DNA of 64,000 nucleotides, taken from Arthrobacter sp. ISL-48 (GTDB lineage: Bacteria > Actinomycetota > Actinomycetes > Actinomycetales > Micrococcaceae). The DNA lies in the NCBI RefSeq assembly GCF_018613805.1, contig NZ_JAGGPL010000003.1:744001-808000 (forward strand). Direction: 5' to 3'. The position numbers and the translations under genes were made by a program. Position 1 is the first letter of the stretch; the number at the start of each line of letters is the position of its first letter. Of this stretch, positions 1 through 9,557 are shown piece after piece. The notes beneath the pieces were generated by a model that saw nothing but the letters and a program-made list of their open reading frames with translations, made no database searches and was not told where the DNA came from.

Positions 1-88
1 GTGAACGCTCAGGGCTTCGGGTAACCAGGACCCGGGCATGCGCCAGCGGCTGCTGATGGGACTGTCCGCTACTGTCCTGGCCAGCCAT
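1..88 (-). CDS. hemD: Uroporphyrinogen-III synthase, N-terminal fragment
   Basis: Only the first 29 codons are inside the window; the gene runs off the left edge. The peptide begins MAGQDSSGQSHQQPLAHA and continues RVLVTRSPERS, the usual first beta strand of HemD, which cyclises hydroxymethylbilane to uroporphyrinogen III in the cytoplasm. An ATG at 88 has GGAAGG about eight bases upstream. It lies 71 bases downstream of hemC on the same strand, the common actinobacterial order hemC-hemD. Some relatives carry a HemD fused to a methyltransferase; that cannot be judged from this fragment. Confidence 0.75.
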   Translation of the reverse strand, partial: MAGQDSSGQSHQQPLAHARVLVTRSPERS

Positions 89-159
89 ATCAATCCCTTC
101 CGGCCACCTCAGGACCTTCAATATCTCAGCCCTTGCAGTCCGCGTGTTCACGGTCCGGA

Positions 160-1158
160 TCAGGAGGCGTGGAGGTCAGCGATGTCAGCGGCGCCGCCGG
201 CAAGGAGGACCTCGGCCAGTTCGATGCCGAGCAGCGTGGCGCCAACCTCGGTCAGCCCGTCGGTGGCCCGCTTGTCCCGGACCGACGCCGTCCCGTCCAC
301 CGCGCAGACCACCGCTTCGAGGTGCAGCATGCTGCCCTTCCGGTAGGCATAGGCGCCCACCGGCGCGGCGCAGCCTGCTTCCAGCCGGGCCAGGAGCGCA
401 CGCTCGGCGGTGACGGCGAGCCTGGTGTCAGGATCATCCAGCGCCGCGAGGGCCTGGGCGAGGACGCCTTGGGACCCTTCAGCGGTTCCAGCCTTGCGGG
501 GGGCGTCGGCGGTGCGGCATTCAATCGCGAGCGACCCCTGCCCGGCAGCGGGCAACATCACGTCGGTTTCGAGGAATTCACTGACGGCGTCCAGCCTGCC
601 GATCCGCTCCAGCCCGGCCGCGGCCAGGACTACGGCGTCGAGGTCACAGGATTTGCCCGGCACAATCTGGTCGGTGGTGTTGCCCGGAAGTCCGGGGACC
701 CTGCCAAGGCGGGTGTCCACATTGCCGCGGATGTCTATGATCTGCAGGTCGGGCCGGGCCGCGCGGAGTTGGGCCGCGCGGCGGGGCGACCCTGTTCCCA
801 CGGTGGCGCCCGAAGGCAGGTCTGCCAGCTTCAGGCCATCGCGTGCGCAGAGGACATCGCGGGCATCGACCCGGGGCGGCGTGGCGGCAAGGGCCAGGCC
901 GACCGGCACGCCAGTCGGCAGGTCCTTGAGGGAATGGACGGCGACGTCGCATTCGTTCCGCAACAGGGCGTCCCGCAGGGCGGTCACAAACACCCCGGTG
1001 CCGCCCATCTGGGACAGCGAGCCCTTGAGGATGTCGCCGTCGGTCCTGATGTGCACCAGTTCCACTGGAAAACCTCCGACGCCGGCCAGCCGGTCAGCAG
1101 TTTGCTGCGTCTGCGTCAGGGCGAGCTTGCTGGCCCTGGTTCCGATCCTGACAGTCAC
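160..1158 (-). CDS. hemC: Porphobilinogen deaminase (hydroxymethylbilane synthase)
   Basis: This cytoplasmic enzyme polymerises four porphobilinogens into hydroxymethylbilane. The 332-residue protein starts VRIGTRASKLALTQTQ, the conserved N-terminal motif, and has GSLSQMGGTGVFV and VHSLKDLPT (residues about 45-82), then GTGSPRRAAQL and the DIRGNVDTRLGR segment. The dipyrromethane-cofactor cysteine is in the segment EAGCAAPVGAYAY near residue 265. Length is typical. The GTG start overlaps the hemH stop as GTGA, so the two are translationally coupled. hemD follows. Confidence 0.97.
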   Translation of the reverse strand: MTVRIGTRASKLALTQTQQTADRLAGVGGFPVELVHIRTDGDILKGSLSQMGGTGVFVTALRDALLRNECDVAVHSLKDLPTGVPVGLALAATPPRVDARDVLCARDGLKLADLPSGATVGTGSPRRAAQLRAARPDLQIIDIRGNVDTRLGRVPGLPGNTTDQIVPGKSCDLDAVVLAAAGLERIGRLDAVSEFLETDVMLPAAGQGSLAIECRTADAPRKAGTAEGSQGVLAQALAALDDPDTRLAVTAERALLARLEAGCAAPVGAYAYRKGSMLHLEAVVCAVDGTASVRDKRATDGLTEVGATLLGIELAEVLLAGGAADIADLHAS

Positions 1159-2423
1159 TGGACGCCTTCTGGCCCGGCCACGCCTGCGTTGGCGGCGGGG
1201 TAAGCGTCGTGACCGGTGCCGACTGTGCTGTCAGCTCCGGCAATGGCCGGCTTCTCGCCGCGGAAGTTTGCACAGCAGCCGGGCCGGCAGACGTCATACC
1301 ACGGGCCCAGCTTGGTCAGGGCCGGCCGGTCGCTGATGTTGTTGGACACCGTCCGTTCCGAGATGAGGTCAACCAGCCCGTTCACGAACGTGCGGTGGGT
1401 TCCCGGCGTGGGGACACGGGTGGCGGCAAGGCCCAGCTTGCTGCAGGTCTCCAGGGCTTCGGTGTCCAGGTCCCAGACAACCTCCATGTGATCACTGACG
1501 AAGCCCAGGGGTACGATCACGATGCCCTTGACACCCTGGCCGGCCAGGTCCTCGATGGCGTCGTTGATGTCCGGCTCCAGCCACGGCACGTGCGGTGCCC
1601 CGGAGCGGGATTGGTAGACGAGGGACCACGGCGCCGTGAGGCCTGATTCGGCCTCGACCCGGCTTAGCACCGCCGCGGCTGTTGCCAGGTGCTGGGCGAC
1701 GTAGGCCGAGCCGTCCTCGAAGGTCCGGGGTTCGGACTCGGAGCGTCCGGAGGCCTCGGCGTCGCGCGTTGGGATGGAATGCGTGGCGAACAGGATGTGC
1801 ACGGGCGCATCAGGGGTGCCCGCCGCGTCCAGCTTGGCGCGGACGTCGGCCAGGCCGGCAGCGGTTCCTTCAACAAACGGCTCCACAAAGCCGGGGTGGT
1901 CGAAATACTGGCGTACCTTGTCCACTTCCAACCGCCCATCCAAAGCGGTTTCGGTCAAGGCCATGCCGATGTCCTCGCGGTACTGGCGGCAGCTGGAGTA
2001 ACAGGAGTAGGCACTCGTAGTGACCATCAGCAGCTTGCGGTGGCCGGCGTCGTACGCGTCCTGCAACGTCTGCGGGATGAAAGGGGCCCAGTTGCGGTTG
2101 CCCCAGAGCACGGGAAGGTCGATGCCGCGGGCGGCAAGTTCCGCTTCCAGCGCGGCCTTCAGCTCACGGTTCTGCTGATTAATGGGGCTGACGCCACCGT
2201 TGGCCCGGTAGTGGTGCGAGACCTCTTCCAGCCGCTCATCCGGGATGCCTCGCCCCCGGGTCACGTTGCGGAGGAACGGAATCACGTCCTCCTGGCCCTC
2301 CGGGCCGCCGAAGGAGGCGAGCAGGACGCCGTCGTAGTCCTTGGGGTCCATCCGCCCCGCCTGGGTCACCGGGTTGACCGCGGTCGCCGAAGCACCAGTC
2401 GCCTGAGGGTCCAGCGGGCTCAC
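1155..2423 (-). CDS. hemH: Ferrochelatase, probably coproporphyrin III ferrochelatase
   Basis: HemH/CpfC inserts ferrous iron into a porphyrin. The 422-residue protein has the N-terminal strand YDGVLLASFGGPEGQEDVIPFL and the catalytic-region motif LFATHSIPT near residue 210. Cysteines in YSCYSSCRQYRED and the C-terminal cluster VCRPGCCANF suggest the [2Fe-2S] centre known from mycobacterial ferrochelatases; this is inference from spacing. Because HemQ is encoded directly upstream, the substrate is most likely coproporphyrin III, as in other Gram-positives. The GTG start overlaps the hemQ stop (GTGA). The first 25 residues are a low-similarity extension, so a later start is possible. Confidence 0.95.
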   Translation of the reverse strand: MSPLDPQATGASATAVNPVTQAGRMDPKDYDGVLLASFGGPEGQEDVIPFLRNVTRGRGIPDERLEEVSHHYRANGGVSPINQQNRELKAALEAELAARGIDLPVLWGNRNWAPFIPQTLQDAYDAGHRKLLMVTTSAYSCYSSCRQYREDIGMALTETALDGRLEVDKVRQYFDHPGFVEPFVEGTAAGLADVRAKLDAAGTPDAPVHILFATHSIPTRDAEASGRSESEPRTFEDGSAYVAQHLATAAAVLSRVEAESGLTAPWSLVYQSRSGAPHVPWLEPDINDAIEDLAGQGVKGIVIVPLGFVSDHMEVVWDLDTEALETCSKLGLAATRVPTPGTHRTFVNGLVDLISERTVSNNISDRPALTKLGPWYDVCRPGCCANFRGEKPAIAGADSTVGTGHDAYPAANAGVAGPEGVQ

Positions 2424-3121
2424 GCCAGGACCTCTGCGATCTCTGGGGCGGTGATGCGGCGGCCGGTGTAGAACGGGATCTCCTCGCGGACGTGGTTGCG
2501 GGCCTCGGTGGAACGGAGGTGCCGCATCAGGTCCACGAGGTCAACCAGGTCCGGAGCTTCCAGGCCAAGGATCCACTCCCAGTCCCCCAGTGCGAAGGAA
2601 GAGACGGTGTTGGAGATAACCTGCGGGAATTCCCGGCCCAGCATGCCGTGGTCGCGCAGCATCTTGCCGCGCTCGGCTTCGGGCAGGAGGTACCACTCGT
2701 AGGAGCGCACGAACGGGTACACGCAGAGCCAGTCGGCCGGTTCCACGCCGCGGGAGTACGCAGGCGTGTGGTTCTTGGCGAACTCGGCCTCGCGGTGTAC
2801 GCCCATGGCAGACCAGACGATTTCCGTCCCGGCGAAGAGCTTGCTGCGGCGGATATCGCGGATGGCCTGCTGCAGCGCTTCAGGTTTGGCCCCGTGGAGC
2901 CACACCATGATGTCAGCGTCGGCGCGCATGGCGGAGACGTCATAACTTCCGCGGTGGGTCACTCCGGACTCGGCCAGGCGGGACAGCAGTGCATCGAAGT
3001 CCTGGGCAGCATCGGCGCTGCGCAGGACGTCGGCAGACCTCTTGAAAACGGTCCAGAGAGTGAAAAACTGCTCGGCTGATTCTTCGGTTTTAGTGACAGA
3101 TTCGGCGGAAGTGTGGCTCAT
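2420..3121 (-). CDS. hemQ: Coproheme decarboxylase (HemQ/ChdC, chlorite-dismutase fold)
   Basis: ChdC performs the last step of coproporphyrin-dependent heme synthesis, two peroxide-driven decarboxylations of coproheme to heme b. The 233-residue protein shows the family segments FTLWTVFKRS, MVWLHGAKPEALQ, YPFVRSYEWYLLPEAERG (with the catalytic tyrosine region) and MLRDHGMLGREFPQV, whose histidine is the likely proximal heme ligand. It is placed upstream of hemH with a four-base overlap, so decarboxylase and ferrochelatase are made together. A weak CAAACT box seven bases before the ATG may allow a leaderless transcript. Confidence 0.96.
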   Translation of the reverse strand: MSHTSAESVTKTEESAEQFFTLWTVFKRSADVLRSADAAQDFDALLSRLAESGVTHRGSYDVSAMRADADIMVWLHGAKPEALQQAIRDIRRSKLFAGTEIVWSAMGVHREAEFAKNHTPAYSRGVEPADWLCVYPFVRSYEWYLLPEAERGKMLRDHGMLGREFPQVISNTVSSFALGDWEWILGLEAPDLVDLVDLMRHLRSTEARNHVREEIPFYTGRRITAPEIAEVLA

Positions 3122-3241
3122 GCTTACCAGTTTGCCCCTTCCTCTGCGCCAAGTCGAAACCGGCGACTTCTACAAGACGTAGAAGTGGTGCATTTCACAT
3201 TCAGACCGGAGTATCAGGCACAAGCACGCCTCCGGGCTGCC

Positions 3242-4030
3242 TCAGGACCGGCGGATCCGGGCAAAGACAAGTCCTGCGGCTCCTGCCGATCCCAGCAGGC
3301 CCACTCCCAGCCACACCTTGGCAGTCCCAGCCGCCGGTTCGGAGGCCGGAGCCATTTCCGGCCGGCTGCCGGCCGGGGTTCCCGCGGCGTGGAGACTGCC
3401 GCTGCGGGACGTCGATCCGGCCGTAGGAGTGGTAACGCTGGACGTGGGCTGGCCGGTCCCACCGGCCTCCGCCCCGGCAGCACCTTGCTGGTCAGCTGAC
3501 TGCTGCCCAGCGGACTGTTGGTCAGCTGGCTGCCCGCCGCCTATCTGGGATCCGGAACCGGGCTGCTGCTGTCCTGGCGCGGGGACGGCCCTTGGATCTG
3601 CCGTCGCCGTCCCGGACGAGGCCTGCTGTCCTGTAGCGGTGGCACCCGGCACAGCCTGAGTGCCGGGTGCACTGCTGGTGGCCGGAGTCTGAGACACGGT
3701 GGCGGGGCCCGGGGCAGCTGGCGATACGGGCACCGGCGCCGGGGAACCCGTACCCGTCGGCGAAGGAGTCGTGGTTGTGGGTGGCGTGGTGGCGGGCTGG
3801 GTGACGGAACCGAGCAACCCGTTCAGCAAACCGCCTACCGCTGGCAGCTGTGCAGTACCGGTGACCTGGATTTCCGGCTCGCCGGAATCAGGACTGTCAT
3901 CTGCCTGTGACGCGGGAACTCCCGCTGAGAGGACCAGTACCACCCCGATTGCGGCTGCTGCCGTGCCGCGCTGGAGTCCCCCATGGATACCGGTCCGGGA
4001 ACGTGAAAGTTCGGACCTGTAATCAACCAT
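3242..4030 (-). CDS. Secreted, membrane-anchored Pro/Thr/Ser/Gln-rich protein of unknown function
   Basis: I do not recognise a family. The protein of about 262 residues has an N-terminal signal segment (GTAAAAIGVVLVLSAGVPA followed by SQA), a long disordered middle rich in P, T, S, G and Q with near-repeats such as SAGQQSADQQ, and one C-terminal hydrophobic helix (VWLGVGLLGSAGAAGLVF) followed by ARIRRS. That layout is a surface stalk held by a C-terminal anchor, with no LPXTG. I chose the ATG at 4030 because AGGG is nine bases upstream; ATGs at 4036 and 4051 are also in frame. It sits between hemY and hemQ on the same strand; nothing links it to heme. Confidence 0.75.
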   Translation of the reverse strand: MVDYRSELSRSRTGIHGGLQRGTAAAAIGVVLVLSAGVPASQADDSPDSGEPEIQVTGTAQLPAVGGLLNGLLGSVTQPATTPPTTTTPSPTGTGSPAPVPVSPAAPGPATVSQTPATSSAPGTQAVPGATATGQQASSGTATADPRAVPAPGQQQPGSGSQIGGGQPADQQSAGQQSADQQGAAGAEAGGTGQPTSSVTTPTAGSTSRSGSLHAAGTPAGSRPEMAPASEPAAGTAKVWLGVGLLGSAGAAGLVFARIRRS

Positions 4031-4131
4031 AGTCATCGACCCTAGCCACATCCGCGGGTGAAATGAAAGCCGCCGGCGGCGCTGCCGGACGTGATTTAAG
4101 GGGATGATAGTGCGCTGAACAGGGACAACGT

Positions 4132-5595
4132 TCAGCTGAGAAGCTGGCGGATCTGGTCCCGCGTGTCAGCCACAACGGCGGCTAGACCGTTCCCCGCCAC
4201 CCATCCGCCCACCACACCGAGCCTTCCCGCCCCGGCGCACGCTTCCCGCACCTCCGCGACCCGCGCCTTATGGCCAACTGCGGCAAAGGGCAGGGCCCCC
4301 TGCCATCGGATCACGTCCCAGCCGACGAGGTCCTCCACGTCGATTGGTATGTCAAGCAGTGCCGAGGCGTCCCGGAGCGACGCTGCCAGGAGTTCATTGT
4401 CGGTGGACGGGCCGGGCGTCACGGAGGCTGACCCGTCGATGCGCCCATAGGAGAGGCGGAGGACGTGCGTGCCGGGCCCCGCGGCGGCGGCGAGCCATTC
4501 CCACTTTGCTGTAGCGTGCGTGAGCGCTTTTGCCTCGATGTCCGGCGTCTGCGGGGCCACCAGGACTCCGGTGCCTCGTGGCCTGCGGTCCAATTCCGGA
4601 ACGTCGACCACCAGCGTGACGAGCCTGACGTCGGGTCCTGTTTCCGGGCGCTTGCCTGCGAGTCCGGGCACTGCCTCCTCCAGCAGCCCGACGGCGGCGG
4701 GGCCATCGAGCGCCACCACCAGCAGGCCGGCGTCGTACGTTTCGTGCTCCGCCGTGACGCGCCACCCCTCCGGTGTTCGGGCCACGGCGTCTGCACGGGA
4801 ACTGTCCAGCAGCGTCACGCCCCGGCCCCGGAGGTCGCCCAGCAACGCGGCGATCAGCGTGTGCATGCCGCCTTCAAGGCCAGCGACGGCGGAGCCCGCC
4901 TTAGAAATTGCCGGTGGGGCAATTGGAGGTGAGGCCGGAGCATCAGCCGGAGGGGCCGCGTTGCCGCGGCGCTGGGCTCCAACGGCGGCGGCCAGGGAGC
5001 CATGCCGGCGGAGTCCCGCGCGCAGCCCGGGCGCCACCATGTCAACGTCGAGGAGACCGGGATCCGCGGAGTGCACTCCCCCCACCACGGGCGCCACGAG
5101 CCGGTCCAGCACGCGGCGGCCCATCCGTGCACGCACCAGCGACGCCACGCTCGTGACCTCGTCCGAAGTCCCCAGGGAGGCGGGCAGGTACTTGTCAAGG
5201 GACGCTCGAAGAGAGCCGAGGAACCCCAGAGAACGCCGGACTTCCGGATCCCATGGGTTGGCGGGGATGCCCAGGACTCCGGTCTTTGGAAGTTCGCGGG
5301 GACCGCCGGGAAGCTGAACCCAGGCGCCTCCGGGCCGGGGCGCAACGATCTTTTCGGCCAGTCCCAGTTCGGCAGCCAGGTCGCCCACCGCGGTGGAGCG
5401 GGTGGCAAAGGACTCGGCGCCACTGTCGAGCGTGAGTCCGGCCACCACGTGGCTGCCCACGCATCCGCCCCAGGTGCCGCTGGCTTCCAGGACGGTCACC
5501 GAGTAGCCGGCAGCCGACAGCTCCCGCGCGGCCAGCAGGCCTGAAATCCCGCCGCCCGCCACGAGCGCAGTTTTGCCGGACCCGGAGCTGCCCAT
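4132..5595 (-). CDS. hemY: Protoporphyrinogen/coproporphyrinogen III oxidase, FAD-dependent
   Basis: HemY (also called HemG or CgoX) oxidises the porphyrinogen ring using FAD. The N-terminus ALVAGGGISGLLAARELSAAGYSVTVLEAS is a dinucleotide-binding fold with GxGxxG and the acidic strand end. VAGLEGGMHTLIAALL and the C-terminal VVGGWVAGNGLAAVVADT complete the FAD site. With HemQ present the physiological substrate is probably coproporphyrinogen III. The ATG at 5595 is five bases from the hemE stop, with GGAG overlapping that stop, so hemE-hemY form an operon. An Ala/Pro-rich insertion sits near residues 210-235. Confidence 0.95.
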   Translation of the reverse strand: MGSSGSGKTALVAGGGISGLLAARELSAAGYSVTVLEASGTWGGCVGSHVVAGLTLDSGAESFATRSTAVGDLAAELGLAEKIVAPRPGGAWVQLPGGPRELPKTGVLGIPANPWDPEVRRSLGFLGSLRASLDKYLPASLGTSDEVTSVASLVRARMGRRVLDRLVAPVVGGVHSADPGLLDVDMVAPGLRAGLRRHGSLAAAVGAQRRGNAAPPADAPASPPIAPPAISKAGSAVAGLEGGMHTLIAALLGDLRGRGVTLLDSSRADAVARTPEGWRVTAEHETYDAGLLVVALDGPAAVGLLEEAVPGLAGKRPETGPDVRLVTLVVDVPELDRRPRGTGVLVAPQTPDIEAKALTHATAKWEWLAAAAGPGTHVLRLSYGRIDGSASVTPGPSTDNELLAASLRDASALLDIPIDVEDLVGWDVIRWQGALPFAAVGHKARVAEVREACAGAGRLGVVGGWVAGNGLAAVVADTRDQIRQLLS

Positions 5596-5599
5596 GGAC

Positions 5600-6742
5600 C
5601 TACTCCGGGGAAATGGAGTGGATGAGCTGCACAACCCGGGTCAGGACGGCCGGATCGGTTTCCGGCGGCACCCCATGGCCGAGGTTCAGCACGTGGCCCG
5701 GCGCGGCCGAACCGGCAGCGATTACTTCCCTGATGTGGGCCTCCAGGACATCCCATGGGGCGGACAGCAGTGCCGGATCGATGTTTCCCTGCAGCGGTAC
5801 GGTACCGCCCAAGCGGCGGTTGGCCTCATCCAGCGGCAGGCGGTAATCAACACCCACCACGTCCACGCCGACGTCGCGCATGGCGACCAGCAGTTCCGAG
5901 GTTCCGGTGCCGAAGTGGACCAGGGGTGCCCCGAGGTGCCGGACGTGGTCCAGGGCGCGTGCAGACGCCGGAGCTACGTACTTCGCGTAGTCGCCCAGGC
6001 CCAGGGAACCGGCCCAGGAGTCGAACAGCTGCCCGGCAGAGGCGCCGGCTTCCAACTGGGCACGCAGGAACATCCCGGATGCGTCGGCGGCCCAGTTGGC
6101 CAGGGCCGTCCAGGTCTCCGGATCCGCGTGCATCATGGTGCGGGGACCGAGGTGGTCGCGGGAGGGCTTGCCTTCGACCATGTAGGCCGCCAGAGTGAAC
6201 GGGGCCCCGGCGAAGCCGATCAGCGGGGTCTTGCCGAGCTCCGCGACGGTCAGGCGCACGGCTTCCCGGATGGGCTCCAGCGCTTCCCATGTGAGCTGCG
6301 GCAGGGCGGCGACATCGGCGGCTGTGCGCACGGGCTTGTCCAGGACAGGGCCAACGCCGGGCACGATGTCCACTCCCACGCCGGCGAGCTTGAGCGGGAT
6401 CACAATGTCGGAGAAGAAGATGGCGGCATCAACGTCGTGCCGGCGCACCGGCTGCAGCGTGATCTCAGACGCCAGTTCTGGCCGGAGGCAGGAGTCCAGC
6501 ATGGCCACGCCTTCGCGGACCTTGAGGTACTCCGGCAGCGAACGCCCGGCCTGCCGCATGAACCACACGGGACGGCGCGACGGCTTGCCGCCGCGGTAGG
6601 CCGTGATCAGCGGGGAATCTGCGGTGCGGCCGTCCATCAGGGGATGGCCTGCGTCAAGGGCGCCGGCACTGGTGACGGCAGGAGACGCGGCATTGGACGC
6701 AGCGTTGGACACGGCGTTGGACACGACGGAGCGGGAAGTCAT
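5600..6742 (-). CDS. hemE: Uroporphyrinogen decarboxylase
   Basis: HemE removes four carboxyls from uroporphyrinogen III to give coproporphyrinogen III. The protein has the signature [21 protein letters not shown] near residue 50, then [30 protein letters not shown] and [13 protein letters not shown] take the ATG at 6742, giving 380 residues; the open frame extends upstream but not in a HemE-like way. Residues 5-20 carry a small repeat ([13 protein letters not shown]) absent from ordinary HemE proteins. GACAAT lies seven bases before the start, so a leaderless transcript is possible. hemY follows at once. Confidence 0.96.
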   Translation of the reverse strand: MTSRSVVSNAVSNAASNAASPAVTSAGALDAGHPLMDGRTADSPLITAYRGGKPSRRPVWFMRQAGRSLPEYLKVREGVAMLDSCLRPELASEITLQPVRRHDVDAAIFFSDIVIPLKLAGVGVDIVPGVGPVLDKPVRTAADVAALPQLTWEALEPIREAVRLTVAELGKTPLIGFAGAPFTLAAYMVEGKPSRDHLGPRTMMHADPETWTALANWAADASGMFLRAQLEAGASAGQLFDSWAGSLGLGDYAKYVAPASARALDHVRHLGAPLVHFGTGTSELLVAMRDVGVDVVGVDYRLPLDEANRRLGGTVPLQGNIDPALLSAPWDVLEAHIREVIAAGSAAPGHVLNLGHGVPPETDPAVLTRVVQLIHSISPE

Positions 6743-6885
6743 GCCTTCGATTGTCCCCAAAATCGGCTGTAAAAGATAACGACAGCCTGTCATCCCCGGC
6801 CGTCCGGCCGGCCCCGTGTCAGGAATCACAGCAGCTGCACTCCCGTCCGGATCCTGCGGGTTGTTCTACCGAGACACGAAAAAGC

Positions 6886-6891
6886 TATGAT
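6886..6891 (+). promoter_or_regulatory. Predicted -10 box of hemA
   Basis: TATGAT lies about nine bases before the hemA GTG, with TTGTTC a suitable distance upstream as a possible -35. No Shine-Dalgarno sequence precedes the GTG, so a leaderless message is the simplest reading. The position may be off by a base or two. Confidence 0.5.
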
Positions 6892-6900
6892 TGTCCTGCT

Positions 6901-8244
6901 GTGGTTCTTTTTTCATTGGTGGCTACACACGCCGACATCGACCTTGAGACCGTTGCTCAACTGAGCAACGGTGCTTCCGGGATCGCTACATCCGCACTCT
7001 CCGGATCGCCGGCGGTGACGGGTGCGGTGGTGCTTGCCACCTGCAACCGGTACGAAATCTACGGGGAAGCACCGCACGCGGATGACGTAGAGGCAGCCCG
7101 CGCGGCGCTGGTGTCCCAGATCAGCGATTTGAGCGGCCTCAACGAACAACTCGTGTCCCGGTCCTTCAGTACCCGGACCGGCCCCGAAGTCAGCCAACAT
7201 CTTTTCGCCGTGAGTGCCGGACTCGATTCCGCCGTCGTCGGCGAACGCGAAATCGCAGGCCAGGTGCGGCGCGCCCTCATCACCGCGCAGCACGAAGGCA
7301 CAGCCAGCTCCGGCCTCATCCGGCTCTTCCAGGCCGCCTCCAAAACCGCCAAGGACGTCGGTGCCCAAACCGCCCTCGGTTCCCGCGGGTTGTCCATCGT
7401 GTCGGTGGCCCTGGACCTGGCCACGGATTTGTCCGAAAACGCGGACTGGTCAACCAAGAAAGTCGTGGTTTTCGGCACCGGGGCGTACGCTGGCGCCACC
7501 ATGGCCCTGCTCCGTGAACGGGGCTGCACCGACATCTCCGTGTTCTCCTCCTCAGGCCGCGCGGAAGGCTTTGTCGCCACCCGGGGCGGGACCGCCCTGG
7601 ACAGTGAATCCCTTCGGCCGGCCGTAGCGGCGGCCGACGTCATGATCGGCTGCAGCGGTTCAGACACCCGGGTCGAAGCCGATGAGCTGGCGGAGGTCCG
7701 GTCGAAATCCCCGCAGCCGCTGATCGCCATCGACCTCGCGCTCACCCACGATTTCGACCCGGAGGTGGGAGAGCTCGACGGCGTCGAGCTGCTCACGCTG
7801 GAATCCGTCCGTCTCGCCGCTCCACAGGAGCAGGCCGAGTCCCTGGCCCAGGCCAGTGGCATCGTGTCCGGTGCGGCGCAGGCTTTCGAGCAGGAGCGGG
7901 AGGCCCGCTCCGTGGATTCAGCCATTGTTGCCCTGCGCCGACACACCATGAACGTTCTGGACGCGGAAATGGAAAAGGTCCGCGCGCGCCACGGCTGCAC
8001 GGCCGCGGCCGAGGAAGTGGAGTTCGCCCTCCGCCGGATGGTGAAGCAGTTGCTGCACGTCCCCACGGTGCGGGCACGCGAACTTGCCTCGAACGGGCAG
8101 CAGGATGACTACGTGGCCGCGCTGGAGACACTGTATGGAATCACCGTGGAGCAGCCTGCTTCTTCTGCGCTGCCTTCCGCGACGGCGGTCGAGTGCCCTG
8201 TTGACCAGGGACGAGACCAGGAACAGCAGCGGGATTCTGCTTAG
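6901..8244 (+). CDS. hemA: Glutamyl-tRNA reductase
   Basis: HemA reduces glutamyl-tRNA to glutamate-1-semialdehyde with NADPH, the first committed step of tetrapyrrole synthesis. The sequence shows [14 protein letters not shown] with the catalytic cysteine (residue about 46), [19 protein letters not shown], the Rossmann segment [21 protein letters not shown] and the C-terminal dimerisation helices. The GTG at 6901 ([15 protein letters not shown]) gives 447 residues, the normal length; the open frame continues upstream without family similarity. It is divergent from hemE, so both ends of the pathway share one intergenic region. Confidence 0.96.
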   Translation: MVLFSLVATHADIDLETVAQLSNGASGIATSALSGSPAVTGAVVLATCNRYEIYGEAPHADDVEAARAALVSQISDLSGLNEQLVSRSFSTRTGPEVSQHLFAVSAGLDSAVVGEREIAGQVRRALITAQHEGTASSGLIRLFQAASKTAKDVGAQTALGSRGLSIVSVALDLATDLSENADWSTKKVVVFGTGAYAGATMALLRERGCTDISVFSSSGRAEGFVATRGGTALDSESLRPAVAAADVMIGCSGSDTRVEADELAEVRSKSPQPLIAIDLALTHDFDPEVGELDGVELLTLESVRLAAPQEQAESLAQASGIVSGAAQAFEQEREARSVDSAIVALRRHTMNVLDAEMEKVRARHGCTAAAEEVEFALRRMVKQLLHVPTVRARELASNGQQDDYVAALETLYGITVEQPASSALPSATAVECPVDQGRDQEQQRDSA

Positions 8245-8272
8245 GGCCGGAGTCTGATCTCCCCGGACACCG

Positions 8273-9472
8273 TTAGTAGACAGGCTTTTCCGGCTCCACC
8301 TCGCGCACCCAGGCGAGAACCCCGCCGTCGAGGTGGCTGACGCGCTGGTAGCCGGCCTTCCGTGCCGCTTGGAGGACGTTGGCTGACCGGGTCCCCGCCT
8401 TGCAGAGGAACACGATGTCCCGGTCCTGCGGAAGTTCGCCCCAGGCCTCTCCCGCCAGTATCCTTCCCTGCGGGATCAGCACGGATCCTTCGATACTGAC
8501 AATGCTGTGCTCACCCGGTTCACGGACGTCGATGAGATCAAAGTCCTTCAGCCCGGCTTTCCGCGACGCCAGCATGGTGGCCAGCTGCCTCGCCGTCACC
8601 GTGTGTTCGGTGTCCGCGGATGCGTCGGGGACAATACCGCAGAACGCCTCGTAGTCGACCAGTTCCGTAATGGGCTCGGCCTCCGGATCCTTGGAGACCC
8701 GGATTTCACGCCAGCTGCCTCCGAGGGCGTCAAACAGAGCCACCCGGCCCAGGAGGGAACGCCCGACGCCGGTGATCAGCTTGACGGCCTCGGTCACCAT
8801 GAGGGAGCCCACAGCCGCGCACAGCATGCCAAACACACCGCCCTCACCGCAGGACGGCACGGACCCGGCGGGAGGGGCCTCCGGATAGAGGTCGCGGTAG
8901 GTGGGTCCATGCTTTTCCCAGAAGACGCTGACCTGGCCGTCAAAGCGGAAGATTGAGCCCCAGACGTAGGGCTTGCCCAGGATGGCGGCGGCGTCGTTGA
9001 CGAGGTAGCGCGTGGCGAAGTTGTCAGCCCCGTCCAGGATGAGGTCGTAGTCCGCGAAAAGTTCCAACGCATTGGAGGCATCCAGCCGGACGTTATGCAG
9101 CCTGACGTCTACCAGGGGGTTCAGCCCGGCAATCGCATCCCGGGCCGATTCGATCTTGGGCCGTCCAACGTCGGCGACGCCGTGGATCACCTGGCGCTGC
9201 AGGTTGCTGAGATCGACGGCGTCGTCGTCGATGATTCCAAGCGTGCCGACTCCGGCCGCGGCCAGGTACAGCAGTGCAGGCGAGCCCAATCCCCCGGCTC
9301 CGATGACCAGAACCTTTGCATTCTTGAGCCGTCGCTGCCCCACTGCGCCGATCTCCGGAATGATGAGGTGCCGCGAATACCGTTCCACCTCGGCCGGGGT
9401 CAAATCGCCGGCGGGTTCCACCAGCGGTTCAAGCGAAACAGACGAAGCCTTTGTGGTGAATGTCGAAGCCAT
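8273..9472 (-). CDS. moeZ: Adenylyltransferase/sulfurtransferase MoeZ (ThiF/MoeB plus rhodanese)
   Basis: MoeZ adenylates the C-terminal glycine of small sulfur carriers (MoaD, ThiS, CysO type) and then converts it to thiocarboxylate. Residues about 25-275 form the E1-like domain, with RYSRHLIIPEIGAVGQ, the ATP-binding VLVIGAGGLGSPALLYLAAAG and the DLSNLQRQ motif. Residues about 290-399 form a rhodanese domain with active-site loop CKAGTRSA. The thiamine locus with its sulfur carrier ThiS lies about 3 kb away, a likely client. ATG at 9472; CTACAT is six bases upstream (TACATT five), so the message may be leaderless. Confidence 0.95.
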   Translation of the reverse strand: MASTFTTKASSVSLEPLVEPAGDLTPAEVERYSRHLIIPEIGAVGQRRLKNAKVLVIGAGGLGSPALLYLAAAGVGTLGIIDDDAVDLSNLQRQVIHGVADVGRPKIESARDAIAGLNPLVDVRLHNVRLDASNALELFADYDLILDGADNFATRYLVNDAAAILGKPYVWGSIFRFDGQVSVFWEKHGPTYRDLYPEAPPAGSVPSCGEGGVFGMLCAAVGSLMVTEAVKLITGVGRSLLGRVALFDALGGSWREIRVSKDPEAEPITELVDYEAFCGIVPDASADTEHTVTARQLATMLASRKAGLKDFDLIDVREPGEHSIVSIEGSVLIPQGRILAGEAWGELPQDRDIVFLCKAGTRSANVLQAARKAGYQRVSHLDGGVLAWVREVEPEKPVY

Positions 9473-9557
9473 ACTTCAATGTAGCCCCGAGAAACCGCTC
9501 GGTCATATTACCGCGCAGTAAAGTAGAAGTAACTGCACATGGAAAGTGGGGACAACT

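Noticed and set aside
133-1203. 356-codon open frame on the plus strand across hemC
   Set aside because: It lies opposite hemC, whose motifs are unmistakable; the product is low in hydrophobic core and looks like an antisense shadow of high-GC codons.
5573-6772. 399-codon plus-strand frame opposite hemE
   Set aside because: Antisense shadow of hemE, no recognisable domain, no ribosome site.
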